Assembly: GCF_900103345.1 (NCBI RefSeq)
Contig: NZ_LT629702.1
Span: forward strand, 6,611,501-6,675,500
DNA from: Pseudomonas azotoformans
Lineage (GTDB): Bacteria > Pseudomonadota > Gammaproteobacteria > Pseudomonadales > Pseudomonadaceae
Direction of reading: 5' to 3'
DNA: 64,000 nt
Shown here: positions 8,834 to 17,498 of the stretch, in pieces
Position numbering within the stretch: the first letter of the stretch is position 1
How the letters are laid out: each line of letters starts with the position of its first letter
The notes under the pieces: model-generated
The model's input: the letters and a program-made list of their open reading frames with translations, nothing else
The model's database searches: none
What the model was told of the DNA's origin: nothing
Made by a program: the position numbers and the translations under genes

Positions 8834-9589
8834 ATGACCGAGGAGCGTGTCGAGCGCCTGCTGGCCGAAGTCCATGATGATTTCGGCATGATCCGTGTGC
8901 TCGAAGTGGCCGATTACCGTTTTCTCGAGTTTGGCGACGCCATCGAGCAAAGCTGCGTGTTCACCGCTGATCCGAGCTGGCTGGAGTACGACTATACCCG
9001 TGCGATGCTGATCGGTGCGTTGTGTCATGAACAACCCGAGAGCGCGCTGTTCCTAGGCCTGGGCGCCGGCACGCTGACCCAGGCGTGCCTCAGGTTCCTG
9101 CCGCTGGAAGATGTGGAAGCCATCGAACTGCGCCCCGATGTGCCGCGCCTGGCCATTGAATTCCTTGGGCTGGATGACGACCCGCGGCTGTACATCCGCA
9201 TTGGCGACGCATTGCAATTGCTGGAGACCGCCGAGTCGGCCGACCTGATTTTCGTCGACCTCTATACCGATGTCGGTCCCGGCGTCGGGCATCTGGCGTG
9301 GACCTTCCTGGAGAACTGCCAGAAGAAACTCAACCCCGGCGGTTGGCTGGTGATCAACCAATGGGCCACCGATGATGGCAAACCATTGGGCGCGGCATTG
9401 TTGCGCGGGTTGTATCACCGGCATTACTGGGAGCTGCCGGTGAAGGAGGGCAATGTGATCTTGCTGGTGCCTTCGGAGTTGGATCAGGAGCTGGATATGC
9501 AAGCGTTGACGGCGCGTGCCGAGGCATTGGTGCCACGCCTGGGGTATTCGTTGCAGGCGTTGATCAAGGCGATCCGGCCGGCTACTTGA
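8834..9589 (+). CDS. Spermidine-synthase-like methyltransferase-fold protein
   Basis: A 251-residue Rossmann-fold protein. The nucleotide-binding glycine loop is FLGLGAGTLTQA near residue 75, then an acidic residue at VEAIELRP. ADLIFVDLY follows, and the WLVINQW strand comes later. It aligns in layout with polyamine aminopropyltransferases (SpeE) but is shorter, about 250 instead of 285 residues, and lacks an obvious N-terminal beta domain. True spermidine synthase activity is therefore uncertain. The ATG at 8834 has TTAGGAG upstream. It is divergent from the DAHP synthase gene. Confidence 0.75.
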   Translation: MTEERVERLLAEVHDDFGMIRVLEVADYRFLEFGDAIEQSCVFTADPSWLEYDYTRAMLIGALCHEQPESALFLGLGAGTLTQACLRFLPLEDVEAIELRPDVPRLAIEFLGLDDDPRLYIRIGDALQLLETAESADLIFVDLYTDVGPGVGHLAWTFLENCQKKLNPGGWLVINQWATDDGKPLGAALLRGLYHRHYWELPVKEGNVILLVPSELDQELDMQALTARAEALVPRLGYSLQALIKAIRPAT

Positions 9590-9606
9590 TTGCCTGAACT
9601 GGCCCT

Positions 9607-9689
9607 TTCGCGGGCAAGCCCGCTCCCACATTTGGACTGCATTCCCCTGTTGAAATACATTCCCCTGTGGGAGCGGGCTTGCCCGCGAA
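9607..9689. repeat. REPIN (inverted REP pair), GCGGGCAAGCCCGC type
   Basis: TTCGCGGGCAAGCCCGCTCC and its inverse GGAGCGGGCTTGCCCGCGAA face each other across a short spacer, between two convergent genes. The repeat may also act as a transcription barrier. Confidence 0.9.
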
Positions 9690-9709
9690 GAGGCCATCAC
9701 TGACGACGA

Positions 9710-10501
9710 CTAAATACCTTTGAACACCCCTGGCCGCTTCTCGATCATCGCCCGAACGCCTTCTTTGGCATCCTCGCTATTCAGCAACGTGTTCACCATC
9801 GGCGGCAACGCCTCAGCCGCCACGGCTTCGCCTTCCATGCGCGCCAGCCGTGCCGACATCAACGTCGCCTGCACGCCCAGCGGCGCCTGACGCGCAATGC
9901 GGTTGGCCAGTTCGACGGCGCGGGGCAGCAAGTCCTCGCTGGCCATCACTTCCTGCACCAGGCCCAGGCGCAGGGCTTCATGGGCATCGAATTCGTCGCC
10001 GGTGAGCAGCCAGCGCATCGCATTGCCCCAGCCGGCGATCTGATGAAGGCGCAGCGTCGCGCCGCCGAACGGAAAGATCCCGCGCTGCACTTCCATCTGC
10101 GCAAAGCGCGTGTTGCTCGCGCACAAGTTGATATCGGCGGCCAGCATCAATTCGATACCGATGGTCAGGCAGTAGCCCTGGGCTGCGACGATCACCGGTT
10201 TGCTCACGCGCGGGCCGGCAAACACGCCCCACGGATCACAACCGCCCAGAGGCGGCTGCCAGCCACCGGCCATCACGCCGCTGACATTGGCCAGGTCCAG
10301 CCCGGCGGTAAAGTGGTCGCCATGGGCAAACACCACGGCCACCCGAGCGTCATCATTTCGATCAAATTCGCCATACGCCAGGCTCAGCTCATTGAGCAGG
10401 TCGAGGTCGAACGCGTTGCGTTTGGCCACCCGGTCCAGACCCAAAAGCAAGACATGACCCTGGAGTTCACGGCTGACGCGGCTGCTGCTGGCTTGATTCA
10501 T
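9710..10501 (-). CDS. Enoyl-CoA hydratase/isomerase (crotonase) family protein
   Basis: A 263-residue crotonase-fold protein. The oxyanion-hole segments are near residues 65-70 (HGDHFTAGLDL) and in VIVAAQGYCLTIGIELMLAADI near residue 115. The position of one usual catalytic Glu is occupied in QMEVQRGIFPFGG near residue 140. Substrate specificity in this family cannot be read from the fold. Start ATG 10501 (MNQASSSRV) is chosen over the upstream in-frame ATG, which would add a proline- and arginine-rich stretch. It is divergent from the DEAD-box helicase gene. Confidence 0.9.
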   Translation of the reverse strand: MNQASSSRVSRELQGHVLLLGLDRVAKRNAFDLDLLNELSLAYGEFDRNDDARVAVVFAHGDHFTAGLDLANVSGVMAGGWQPPLGGCDPWGVFAGPRVSKPVIVAAQGYCLTIGIELMLAADINLCASNTRFAQMEVQRGIFPFGGATLRLHQIAGWGNAMRWLLTGDEFDAHEALRLGLVQEVMASEDLLPRAVELANRIARQAPLGVQATLMSARLARMEGEAVAAEALPPMVNTLLNSEDAKEGVRAMIEKRPGVFKGI

Positions 10502-10924
10502 CGGGTGTGCCCTCGGGCGCGGGGAAGGGTTTCGGACCAAAGGGCCGGAAAGGTCAGGTGAACCGTTTAAGCGTTATGACCAGCAGGGCCGGGCCTTTGA
10601 AAAATAGACCCTGCCGGTGTTATCTGCAAAGACTGTGACATAGCGCGGTTTATCAGCGCTTGGCGATAAAAAAAGCTCCCTTTTTCAGCTATTTCCGGTA
10701 TAGTGCGCGCCGGCCTTTAACCGGGCCGCGTTTAGGTAGCGCAATTCCCCGAAGTCAGCTTCGGCTGCACGTCCGCATAGCGGACTCTCCCTTGACGAAT
10801 CTTTTTCATTCATTCGTTTTCGCAAATCCCCGCCGACAAAGCAGCCAGGGCGACTCTTGAGTCTCAACACGGCATGCGCAGCTTTGGAGCATGGGTCTTT
10901 GCGGATGCACTTAGAGGCAGACCC
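10502..10924 (+). promoter_or_regulatory. Long structured leader and promoter region of the DEAD-box helicase gene
   Basis: This 423-bp gap has no gene. A plausible sigma-70 -10 box TATAGT is at 10699-10704, with no convincing -35. If used, it gives a leader of roughly 210 nt. Within it lie CCGAAG-tcag-CTTCGG (10749-10764), GTCCGC-ata-GCGGAC (10771-10785) and a hairpin that overlaps the start codon (10890-10927). Long, folded leaders are typical of cold-shock mRNAs such as those of DEAD-box helicases. Confidence 0.55.
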
Positions 10925-10927
10925 ATG
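10890..10927 (+). promoter_or_regulatory. Hairpin that pairs with the helicase start codon
   Basis: CATGGGTCT (10890-10898) is a perfect 9-bp complement of AGACCCATG (10919-10927), whose last three bases are the ATG of the helicase gene. The 20-nt loop carries the Shine-Dalgarno-like AGAGG at 10913-10917. The element would close the start codon in a stem while leaving the ribosome site in the loop. Confidence 0.7.
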
Positions 10928-12598
10928 ACCCAGGAAACCGGCGGCTTCGCCGCTTTTAATCTTAACCCGAATATTCTTGCAGCCGTCGCAGCGACCGGCT
11001 ACGAAGAACCTTCGGCGATTCAGCAGCAATCGATCCCGATCATCATGGCCGGCCAGGACATGATTGGCCAGGCGCAAACCGGTACCGGTAAAACCGCCGC
11101 GTTCGCCCTGCCTATCCTGCATTGCATCGATCCTGCCAAGCGCGAACCGCAAGCCCTGATCCTGGCGCCAACCCGTGAGTTGGCGCTGCAAGTAGCAACC
11201 GCTTTTGAAACCTACGCCAAGCAAATGCCAGGCGTTACTGTTGTGGCCGTTTACGGCGGCGCGCCTATGGGCCCACAACTTAAAGCAATTCGTAACGGCG
11301 CACAGATCGTTGTCGCCACTCCGGGCCGTCTGTGCGACCACCTGCGTCGTGACGAAAAAGTCCTGTCGACCGTGAACCACCTGGTTCTGGACGAAGCTGA
11401 CGAAATGTTGAAGCTGGGCTTCATGGATGACCTGGAAGTCATCTTCAAGGCACTGCCACCGACCCGTCAGACTGTATTGTTCTCGGCCACCCTGCCGCAG
11501 TCGATCCGTGCCATTGCCGAACGCCACCTGCGCGATCCGCAACACGTGAAAATCCAGACCAAGACCCAGACCGTTACCGCGATCGAACAGGCTCACCTGT
11601 TGGTTCACGCTGACCAGAAGACCTCGGCTGTATTGAGCCTGCTGGAAGTCGAAGACTTCGACGCCCTGATCATGTTCGTGCGCACCAAGCAAGCGACCCT
11701 GGACCTGGCCAGTGCCCTGGAAGCCAAAGGCTACAAAGCCGCTGCGCTGAACGGTGACATTGCCCAGAACCAGCGTGAGCGCGTGATCGACTCCCTCAAG
11801 GATGGCCGCCTGGACATCGTTGTAGCGACCGACGTTGCTGCCCGTGGCCTCGACGTTCCACGTATCACCCACGTGTTCAACGTTGACATGCCGTACGACC
11901 CAGAGTCCTACGTGCACCGTATCGGCCGTACCGGCCGTGCCGGTCGCGAAGGTCGTGCACTGCTGCTGGTGACTCCGCGTGAGCGCCGCATGCTGCAAGT
12001 GATCGAGCGTGTGACCGGTCAGAAAGTTGCCGAAGTGCGCCTGCCGGATGCCCAGGCAGTTCTCGATGCCCGCATCAAGAAACTGACCAACAGCCTGGCG
12101 CCACTGGTGGCTGACGCTGAATCGACCCACGGCGACCTGCTGGACCGCCTGACCGCCGATATCGGTTGCACCCCGCGTGCCCTGGCTGCAGCCCTGCTGC
12201 GCAAGGCCACCAACGGTCAGGCCCTGACCCTGGCTGCTATCGAGAAAGAACGCCCACTGGTGCCGAACAGCGCGCCACGCGGTGATCGTCCAGAGCGTTC
12301 CGGCGATCGTCCAGACCGTGGTGATCGTGAGCGTCGCGCTCCGGTGCCATTGGCTGAAGGCCGTGCCCGTTGCCGTACCGCGCTCGGCGCGCGTGATGGC
12401 ATCGCTGCCAAGAACCTGCTGGGCGCTATCCTCAATGAGGGTGGCCTGGCACGTGAAGCCATCGGTCGCATCCAGGTCCGTGACAGCTTCTCCCTGGTGG
12501 AGCTGCCGGAAGACGGTCTGGAAAAACTGCTGACCAAGCTGAAAGACACTCGCGTTGCTGGTAAGCAGTTGAAGCTGCGTCGCTACCGCGAAGATTGA
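10925..12598 (+). CDS. deaD: DEAD-box ATP-dependent RNA helicase with DbpA-type RNA-binding domain
   Basis: A 557-residue helicase. Motif I is AQTGTGKTAA (near residue 52), motif Ia PTRELALQ, motif II DEAD (near residue 157), motif III SAT, and motif VI HRIGRTGRAGR (near residue 335). A charged Arg/Asp linker (residues about 450-480) precedes a C-terminal DbpA-type RRM-like domain. This is the DeaD/CsdA class, which unwinds rRNA and mRNA in ribosome assembly and cold adaptation. The ATG at 10925 sits in a hairpin and has AGAGG upstream. A strong terminator follows. Confidence 0.95.
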   Translation: MTQETGGFAAFNLNPNILAAVAATGYEEPSAIQQQSIPIIMAGQDMIGQAQTGTGKTAAFALPILHCIDPAKREPQALILAPTRELALQVATAFETYAKQMPGVTVVAVYGGAPMGPQLKAIRNGAQIVVATPGRLCDHLRRDEKVLSTVNHLVLDEADEMLKLGFMDDLEVIFKALPPTRQTVLFSATLPQSIRAIAERHLRDPQHVKIQTKTQTVTAIEQAHLLVHADQKTSAVLSLLEVEDFDALIMFVRTKQATLDLASALEAKGYKAAALNGDIAQNQRERVIDSLKDGRLDIVVATDVAARGLDVPRITHVFNVDMPYDPESYVHRIGRTGRAGREGRALLLVTPRERRMLQVIERVTGQKVAEVRLPDAQAVLDARIKKLTNSLAPLVADAESTHGDLLDRLTADIGCTPRALAAALLRKATNGQALTLAAIEKERPLVPNSAPRGDRPERSGDRPDRGDRERRAPVPLAEGRARCRTALGARDGIAAKNLLGAILNEGGLAREAIGRIQVRDSFSLVELPEDGLEKLLTKLKDTRVAGKQLKLRRYRED

Positions 12599-12625
12599 TC
12601 CGCCCTTGGGCTGATTGATCGCACA

Positions 12626-12659
12626 TAAAAAATCCCCGACTGGTTCGGGGATTTTTTTT
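12626..12659. terminator. Intrinsic terminator after the helicase gene
   Basis: The stem AATCCCCGA/TCGGGGATT is bounded by A and T runs, so it can serve both the helicase gene and the convergent dioxygenase gene. Confidence 0.92.
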
Positions 12660-12673
12660 GCCTGAAGCTTGCC

Positions 12674-13441
12674 TTAGCCGAAGCGGTAGATGTCCATGCC
12701 CAGCGCGCCCATGGTGAATCCCTGGTGTGCCACGCTGAATTCGCCACCGGCACCACGTGCAAAGTACAGCGGCAGCAAGTGTTCATCGCTGGGATGGCTG
12801 CGCACGGCATTCGGTGCCAGGCGGCGATAGTCGTGCAGCGCGGTTTCATCGTTGGCTGCCAGCTTATCCACCACCCAATCGCGGAAATCCCGCGCCCATG
12901 GTTCGATGCTCTCCGGCCCCGCGTGCCAGTCCAACTCGCCCAGGTTGTGGGTGATGCTGCCAGAGCCGATCAACAACACACCTTGCTCACGCAGGCCCGC
13001 AAGGGCATGCCCGACGCGGGTCTGTAGTGCAGGGCCCATGCGACTCGGCAGGGAGACCTGCACCACCGGGATATCCGCCGCTGGGTACATCAGCGACAGC
13101 GGCACCCAGGTGCCGTGGTCGAAGGGGCGACGGTCATCGATGCGCGCATTCAGGCCATCGGCGTGCAGCAGCTCGACAATCTTGCCGGCCAGCTGCGGGT
13201 CGCCCGGGGCCGGGTACTGCACGGCAAACAGCTCGCGGGGGAAGCCGCCGAAGTCGTGCCAGGTTTCGGGCGCGGCGCTGCCGCTGACCAGGAGTTCAGG
13301 GCTTTCCCAGTGCGCCGACACCACCACGATTGCCTGGGGCCGTGGCAGCTCGGCCGCTAGCCGTTGCAGCGCCGGGCCACTGGCGCCGGGTTGCAGGGCG
13401 AGCATGGGCGATCCGTGGGAGATAAACAGGCTGGGGAACAT
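12674..13441 (-). CDS. DODA-type extradiol ring-opening dioxygenase (YgiD family)
   Basis: A 255-residue class III extradiol (LigB-type) dioxygenase. Zinc/iron ligands typical of YgiD/DODA enzymes are visible: FISHGSPM near residue 10, the DHGTWVPL motif near residue 110 and SGSITHNL near residue 166. Relatives cleave catechol-like rings such as DOPA, but the physiological substrate in bacteria is mostly unknown. ATG 13441 has an AGGA nine bases upstream; the ATG at 13465 is possible but less well placed. It is divergent from tpm. Confidence 0.88.
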   Translation of the reverse strand: MFPSLFISHGSPMLALQPGASGPALQRLAAELPRPQAIVVVSAHWESPELLVSGSAAPETWHDFGGFPRELFAVQYPAPGDPQLAGKIVELLHADGLNARIDDRRPFDHGTWVPLSLMYPAADIPVVQVSLPSRMGPALQTRVGHALAGLREQGVLLIGSGSITHNLGELDWHAGPESIEPWARDFRDWVVDKLAANDETALHDYRRLAPNAVRSHPSDEHLLPLYFARGAGGEFSVAHQGFTMGALGMDIYRFG

Positions 13442-13481
13442 AAGTAGGGTCCTGAGCGTTAACATGGGCCCATCTTCAATC

Positions 13482-13494
13482 AGATCATTGATCT
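13482..13494. promoter_or_regulatory. Short palindrome between the dioxygenase gene and tpm
   Basis: AGATCA-t-TGATCT is a perfect 6-bp inverted repeat in the 103-bp divergent gap. It could be an operator for one or both genes, but no regulator is next to it. Confidence 0.3.
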
Positions 13495-13544
13495 AAATCT
13501 AATATAAGTTTTAGTGCCTTTTGATCGAATTTTCAGGGTGATGT

Positions 13545-14201
13545 ATGGAGCCTAAATTTTGGCAAGACCGCTGGGCAAGCAACCAGATCGGCTTTCACCA
13601 ACCCAAGGTCAATCCGTATCTACAACGACATTGGCCGCAGCTGGCCCTGGCCGAGGGCGCGCAGGTGCTGGTGCCCTTGTGTGGCAAAAGCCTGGACTTG
13701 ATGTGGCTGGCCAGCCAGAGGCTGCGAGTATTGGGTGTGGAACTGTCGGAGCAGGCGGTCGAGGCGTTTTTCAACGAACAGGACCTTGTGCCCCGTATCA
13801 CGCAACGGGGCACCTTTGCGGTATACCAGGCGGGCCTGATCGAGGTGTGGTGTGGCGACTTTTTCGCCCTTGATGCCGAGGCGCTGACCGATTGCGCTGC
13901 GCTTTATGACCGCGCTGCCCTGATCGCCTTGCCGCCGCTGATGCGTGTTCGGTATGCCGAGCACCTGAACAGCCTGTTGCGTCCAGGTTGCGAGGGGCTG
14001 CTGATCACCCTCGACTATGACCAGACGCAAAAAGCCGGACCTCCTTTTGCGGTGAACGATGACGAGGTGAAGGTGCTGCTGGGCGCGCACTGGGCCTTGG
14101 AAATGCTGGAAGAGCAAGACATCCTGGGCGAGAGCTGGAAGTTCGTGCAGGACGGCGTCACCCGGCTGGATGAGCGGGTGTATCAGTTGACCAAGCGCTG
14201 A
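13545..14201 (+). CDS. tpm: Thiopurine S-methyltransferase
   Basis: A 218-residue SAM-dependent methyltransferase of the TPMT family. The N-terminal [22 protein letters not shown] is the family signature, followed by the SAM loop [16 protein letters not shown] (near residue 45) and [19 protein letters not shown] strand 2. Bacterial Tpm methylates selenium and tellurium oxyanions and can give tellurite resistance. The length matches other pseudomonad Tpm proteins (about 218). A REPIN and a terminator follow. Confidence 0.95.
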   Translation: MEPKFWQDRWASNQIGFHQPKVNPYLQRHWPQLALAEGAQVLVPLCGKSLDLMWLASQRLRVLGVELSEQAVEAFFNEQDLVPRITQRGTFAVYQAGLIEVWCGDFFALDAEALTDCAALYDRAALIALPPLMRVRYAEHLNSLLRPGCEGLLITLDYDQTQKAGPPFAVNDDEVKVLLGAHWALEMLEEQDILGESWKFVQDGVTRLDERVYQLTKR

Positions 14202-14214
14202 ATTTTCCATCGCT

Positions 14215-14286
14215 ATCGGGGGCAAGCCCCCTCCCACTTTTGATGTGTGAACGCATGCAAAATGTGGGAGGGGGCTTGCCCCCGAT
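14215..14286. repeat. REPIN (inverted REP pair), GGGGGCAAGCCCCC type
   Basis: ATCGGGGGCAAGCCCCCTCC and its inverse lie 72 bp end to end between the convergent tpm and htpX genes. The same arm sequence recurs at 39134. Confidence 0.9.
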
Positions 14287-14303
14287 GAGGCCTTCAGACC
14301 TGC

Positions 14304-14334
14304 AAAAAAGGGGCGATCAGATCGCCCCTTTTTT
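14304..14334. terminator. Bidirectional intrinsic terminator between tpm and htpX
   Basis: GGGGCGAT-ca-GATCGCCCC-like stem bounded by six A and six T. It can end both convergent transcripts. Confidence 0.9.
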
Positions 14335-14350
14335 GTGTTGCTGTCGCCTG

Positions 14351-15238
14351 TCAGCCCCGACGACGCAGTGCGTCGATCCGCTCTTCCAGCGGTGGGTGGC
14401 TCATGAACAGGCGAGCCATGCCCTGCTTGATGCCGCCATTGATGCCAAAGGCGGTCAGGCTGTCCGGCATGTGCACCGGCAGGCCTTGTTCGGAACGCAG
14501 GTGTTGCAGCGCTGCGATCATGGCACCGGTACCGGCCAGGCGTGCTCCGGCTTCGTCTGCACGGAACTCCCGTTTGCGCGAAAACCACATGGTGATCGCG
14601 CTGGCCAGGAAACCCAGCACCACTTCGGCGAATATGGTCGCCACGAAGTAGGCAATGCCGCGGCCGCCTTCATTCTTGAAGATGACCTTGTCGACAAAGT
14701 TGCCGATGATCCGTGCGAAGAACATCACGAAGGTGTTCACCACGCCCTGGACCAACGCCAGGGTGACCATGTCGCCGTTGGCCACGTGACCGATTTCGTG
14801 GGCCAGCACGGCCTTCACTTCATCGTACGAGAAGCGTTCCAGCATGCCCTGGCTGACCGCAACGAGTGCGTCGTTCTTGTTCCAGCCGGTGGCAAAGGCG
14901 TTGGCTTCATAGGCCGGGAAGATCCCGACTTCAGGCATCTTGATGCCGGCCTCGCGGGACAACTCCTCGACGGTCTGCAGCAACCATTGCTCATGCCGGG
15001 TACGTGGCTGGGTGATGACCTGGGTGCTGGTGCTCATCTTCGCCATCCACTTGGAGATGAACAGCGAGAACAGCGAGCCGGCAAAACCAAAGACCGCACA
15101 GAAAACCAGCAGCTGATTGAGGTTCAGGTCAACCCCGTTGGCCGCCATGAACCCGTTGAAGCCGAAAAGGCTCAAGGTGATGCTGGCAATCAGCACGACC
15201 GCAAGGTTAGTGGCCAAGAACAGCAGGATGCGCATCAT
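14351..15238 (-). CDS. htpX: Membrane metalloprotease HtpX
   Basis: A 295-residue M48-family zinc protease of the inner membrane, involved in quality control of damaged membrane proteins along with FtsH. Two N-terminal transmembrane segments (residues about 4-25 and 35-57) precede the catalytic [10 protein letters not shown] (near residue 143). Two more hydrophobic segments (residues about 158-180 and 193-215) follow, and the third zinc ligand lies in EFRADEAGA. The ATG at 15238 has GGAG upstream. Its own promoter is predicted at 15284-15312. Confidence 0.97.
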   Translation of the reverse strand: MMRILLFLATNLAVVLIASITLSLFGFNGFMAANGVDLNLNQLLVFCAVFGFAGSLFSLFISKWMAKMSTSTQVITQPRTRHEQWLLQTVEELSREAGIKMPEVGIFPAYEANAFATGWNKNDALVAVSQGMLERFSYDEVKAVLAHEIGHVANGDMVTLALVQGVVNTFVMFFARIIGNFVDKVIFKNEGGRGIAYFVATIFAEVVLGFLASAITMWFSRKREFRADEAGARLAGTGAMIAALQHLRSEQGLPVHMPDSLTAFGINGGIKQGMARLFMSHPPLEERIDALRRRG

Positions 15239-15542
15239 GGTTGTAGAGTTCTCCTCATGCTTAATATGTCGCGTACTGCGGGGTATATAAGGTGCCGCAT
15301 GGGGTGATTCAACCGAGCGACTATTTCAAACTGTGTCCTACAGCCGGAATGTAGAGGCTTGAAGGGAATTTCCGATAGGGAAAAGGTAGTTTGATCGGTT
15401 CAGCGTTGCCTTGAAGCCCCGTAATTATAGGGGGCAGGTCGCTTTTTCGGCGCCAGTGACGTGGCAAGGCAGAAGAGGGGCAGAGAAGTGTTGCCAGATA
15501 CTCGCCGTACGACCGATTGTCGGTCGTACGGCGCCATTTCCC
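15239..15542. other. Intergenic region between alaA and htpX
   Basis: This 304-bp gap holds no gene. At the htpX end it carries the promoter described separately. At the alaA end lies a perfect 12-bp stem, GCCGTACGACCG (15504-15515) and its inverse (15521-15532) with a 5-nt loop. The stem lies just after the alaA stop on the minus strand. It has no clear T run, so it is at best a Rho-linked or mRNA-stabilising hairpin. Confidence 0.6.
15284..15312 (-). promoter_or_regulatory. Predicted sigma-70 promoter of htpX
   Basis: On the minus strand, TTGAAT (15312-15307) and TATATA (15289-15284) are separated by 17 bp, an almost ideal sigma-70 layout, 46 bp upstream of the htpX ATG. Confidence 0.6.
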
Positions 15543-16754
15543 TTACTGGCGATAGGACTTCAGGAAGTTGCCGATACGACCGATGGCCATGTCCAGGTCA
15601 TCCACACGCGGCAAGGTCACTACGCGGAAGTGATCCGGCCACGGCCAGTTGAACGCGGTGCCTTGCACCACCAGCAGTTTTTCCGACAGCAGCAGGTCGA
15701 GCACGAACTTTTCGTCGTTGAGGATCGGGCATACCTTGGGGTCGATCCGCGGGAACGCATACAGCGCTCCCATGGGTTTTACGCAGCTGACGCCTGGGAT
15801 CGCATTGAGCAGTTCCCAAGTGCGGTTGCGCTGCTCCAGCAGGCGGCCTTGGGGCAGGACCAGGTCATTGATGCTCTGGTAGCCGCCCAGGGCGGTCTGG
15901 ATGGCGTGCTGGCTCGGCACGTTGGCACACAGGCGCATGTTGGCCAGCATGTCGATGCCTTCGATGTAGCTCTGGGCGTTGTGCTTGGGACCGGAGATGG
16001 CGATCCAGCCGGAACGGAAACCCGCCACGCGGTAGGATTTGGACAGGCCGTTGAAGGTCAGGCACAGCAGGTCTGGCGCCAGGGAGGCAGTGCATACGTG
16101 CACGGCGTCATCGTAGAGGATCTTGTCGTAGATCTCGTCGGAGAACACCACCAGGTTGTGCTGGCGTGCCAGCTCGAGCATGCCCAGCAGCACTTCCTTG
16201 GAGTACACGGCGCCGGTCGGGTTGTTCGGGTTGATGATTACCAGCGCCTTGGTGTTCGGGGTGATCTTGGCCTTGATGTCGGCCAGGTCCGGGAACCAGT
16301 CGGCGCCTTCGTCACACAGGTAGTGCACCGGGTGGCCACCGGCCAGCGTCACGGCGGCGGTCCACAGCGGGTAGTCCGGCGCCGGTACCAGCACTTCGTC
16401 GCCATTGTTGAGCAGGGCCTGCATGGACATCACGATCAGCTCGGACACGCCATTGCCCAGGTAGATGTCCTCGATGCCGACACCTTCGACCTGCTTCTGC
16501 TGGTAGTACTGCATGACGGCCTTGCGCGCACTGAACAGGCCTTTGGAGTCGCTGTAGCCTTGGGCAGTGGGCAGGTTGCGGATCACGTCCTGGAGGATTT
16601 CGTCCGGCGCTTCGAAACCAAAGGGCGCCGGGTTGCCAATGTTCAGCTTGAGGATGCGATGGCCTTCCTCTTCCAGGCGTTTGGCGTGCTTGAGCACTGG
16701 GCCGCGAATGTCGTAGCAGACGTTGGCGAGCTTGTTCGATTTGCTGACCTGCAT
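15543..16754 (-). CDS. alaA: Alanine aminotransferase AlaA (class I/II PLP enzyme)
   Basis: A 403-residue fold-type I aminotransferase. Family marks are LNIGNPAPFGFEAPDE (near residue 38), INPNNPTGAVY (near residue 175), FSDEIYDKI (near residue 205) and the PLP lysine in SKSYRVAGFRSGW (near residue 240). This matches E. coli AlaA, which makes alanine from pyruvate and glutamate. ATG 16754 gives the conserved MQVSKSNKLANVCYDIRG; the frame is open further upstream but without similarity. It is divergent from msrB. Confidence 0.9.
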   Translation of the reverse strand: MQVSKSNKLANVCYDIRGPVLKHAKRLEEEGHRILKLNIGNPAPFGFEAPDEILQDVIRNLPTAQGYSDSKGLFSARKAVMQYYQQKQVEGVGIEDIYLGNGVSELIVMSMQALLNNGDEVLVPAPDYPLWTAAVTLAGGHPVHYLCDEGADWFPDLADIKAKITPNTKALVIINPNNPTGAVYSKEVLLGMLELARQHNLVVFSDEIYDKILYDDAVHVCTASLAPDLLCLTFNGLSKSYRVAGFRSGWIAISGPKHNAQSYIEGIDMLANMRLCANVPSQHAIQTALGGYQSINDLVLPQGRLLEQRNRTWELLNAIPGVSCVKPMGALYAFPRIDPKVCPILNDEKFVLDLLLSEKLLVVQGTAFNWPWPDHFRVVTLPRVDDLDMAIGRIGNFLKSYRQ

Positions 16755-16900
16755 GGCGATGTGATCCTGAAAATGAACGATCCAGACGGTGTGGGCACTA
16801 CCGTACTGTGAATCCTGCGAAGGCCGCACCCATAAATACGTTTGAATGCCGGTTGCGCGGGTGCCAGACTGGCGTTTGAAGAGGCGCAATCATACGTGCC

Positions 16901-16936
16901 GCCTGATCCATGGAAAAGACACAGATCAGGCTTTTT
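16901..16936 (+). promoter_or_regulatory. Terminator-like hairpin in the msrB leader
   Basis: GCCTGATC (16901-16908) and GATCAGGC (16924-16931) form a perfect 8-bp stem with a 15-nt loop, followed at once by TTTTT (16932-16936). It sits 20 bp upstream of the msrB start and just before its ribosome site CGAGG. It could attenuate msrB or end a short leader transcript. Confidence 0.5.
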
Positions 16937-16955
16937 CAGTTGCCGAGGTGTACCG

Positions 16956-17348
16956 ATGGAAAAGTTGCAGAAAACCGTTGAAGAATGGAAGGCAATGCTC
17001 GATCCGGAGCAATACAACGTGTGCCGTCTCAAGGGCACCGAGCGGCCGTTCAGTGGCAAGTACAACGGGACCAGGACGGACGGCGTGTATCACTGCATTT
17101 GCTGCAGTGAGCCGCTGTTCGACTCCAGCGCCAAGTTTGACTCAGGGTGCGGCTGGCCGAGCTTCTACGAGCCGATCGCCGACAGCGCGATGATCGAAAT
17201 CCGTGACGTGAGCCACGGCATGATCCGCACCGAAGTCACCTGTGCCAAATGCGATGCGCACCTGGGGCACGTGTTCCCGGACGGCCCGCCGCCGACTGGC
17301 CTGCGTTATTGCATCAATTCGGTGTGCCTGGACCTGGTTCCTCGGTAA
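16956..17348 (+). CDS. msrB: Peptide methionine-(R)-S-oxide reductase MsrB
   Basis: A 130-residue MsrB that reduces methionine-R-sulfoxide in proteins. The zinc site is formed by two CxxC pairs, CICC (near residue 46) and CAKC (near residue 92). The catalytic Cys is in [10 protein letters not shown] (near residue 118), preceded by [13 protein letters not shown] 16956 has CGAGG seven bases upstream; longer in-frame extensions are not conserved. With gpx and ospR downstream it forms an oxidative-damage repair cluster, although a REPIN separates them. Confidence 0.96.
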   Translation: MEKLQKTVEEWKAMLDPEQYNVCRLKGTERPFSGKYNGTRTDGVYHCICCSEPLFDSSAKFDSGCGWPSFYEPIADSAMIEIRDVSHGMIRTEVTCAKCDAHLGHVFPDGPPPTGLRYCINSVCLDLVPR

Positions 17349-17366
17349 TTGAAGTACTCCGGACCT

Positions 17367-17468
17367 CTGCAGGAGCGAGCTTGCTCGCGAAAATCGTCAA
17401 TGATTACGCGGGCATGCTCGGTAAACGCAGTGCCCTTGAGTTTTTAGCGAGCAAGCTCGCTCCTACAG
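17367..17468. repeat. REPIN (inverted REP pair) between msrB and gpx
   Basis: AGGAGCGAGCTTGCTCGCGA and its inverse AGCAAGCTCGCTCCT flank about 50 bp. The arms are of the same type as at 7252 and 34505; the right arm has TAGCGAGC in place of TCGCGAGC. Confidence 0.88.
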
Positions 17469-17498
17469 TGGTTAAGGGTGATAGCACATCATAATTTT

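Noticed and set aside
15284..15340. Possible heat-shock (sigma-32) promoter before htpX
   Set aside because: CCCCAT and TTTGAA are present on the minus strand, but they are about 20 bp apart instead of 13-15. A sigma-70 layout fits better.
15504..15532. Intrinsic terminator after alaA
   Set aside because: The 12-bp stem is perfect but no T run follows on either strand, so it is only noted as a hairpin.
15411..16811. A 466-codon open frame on the plus strand
   Set aside because: It is antisense to alaA and lacks any recognisable domain or ribosome site.
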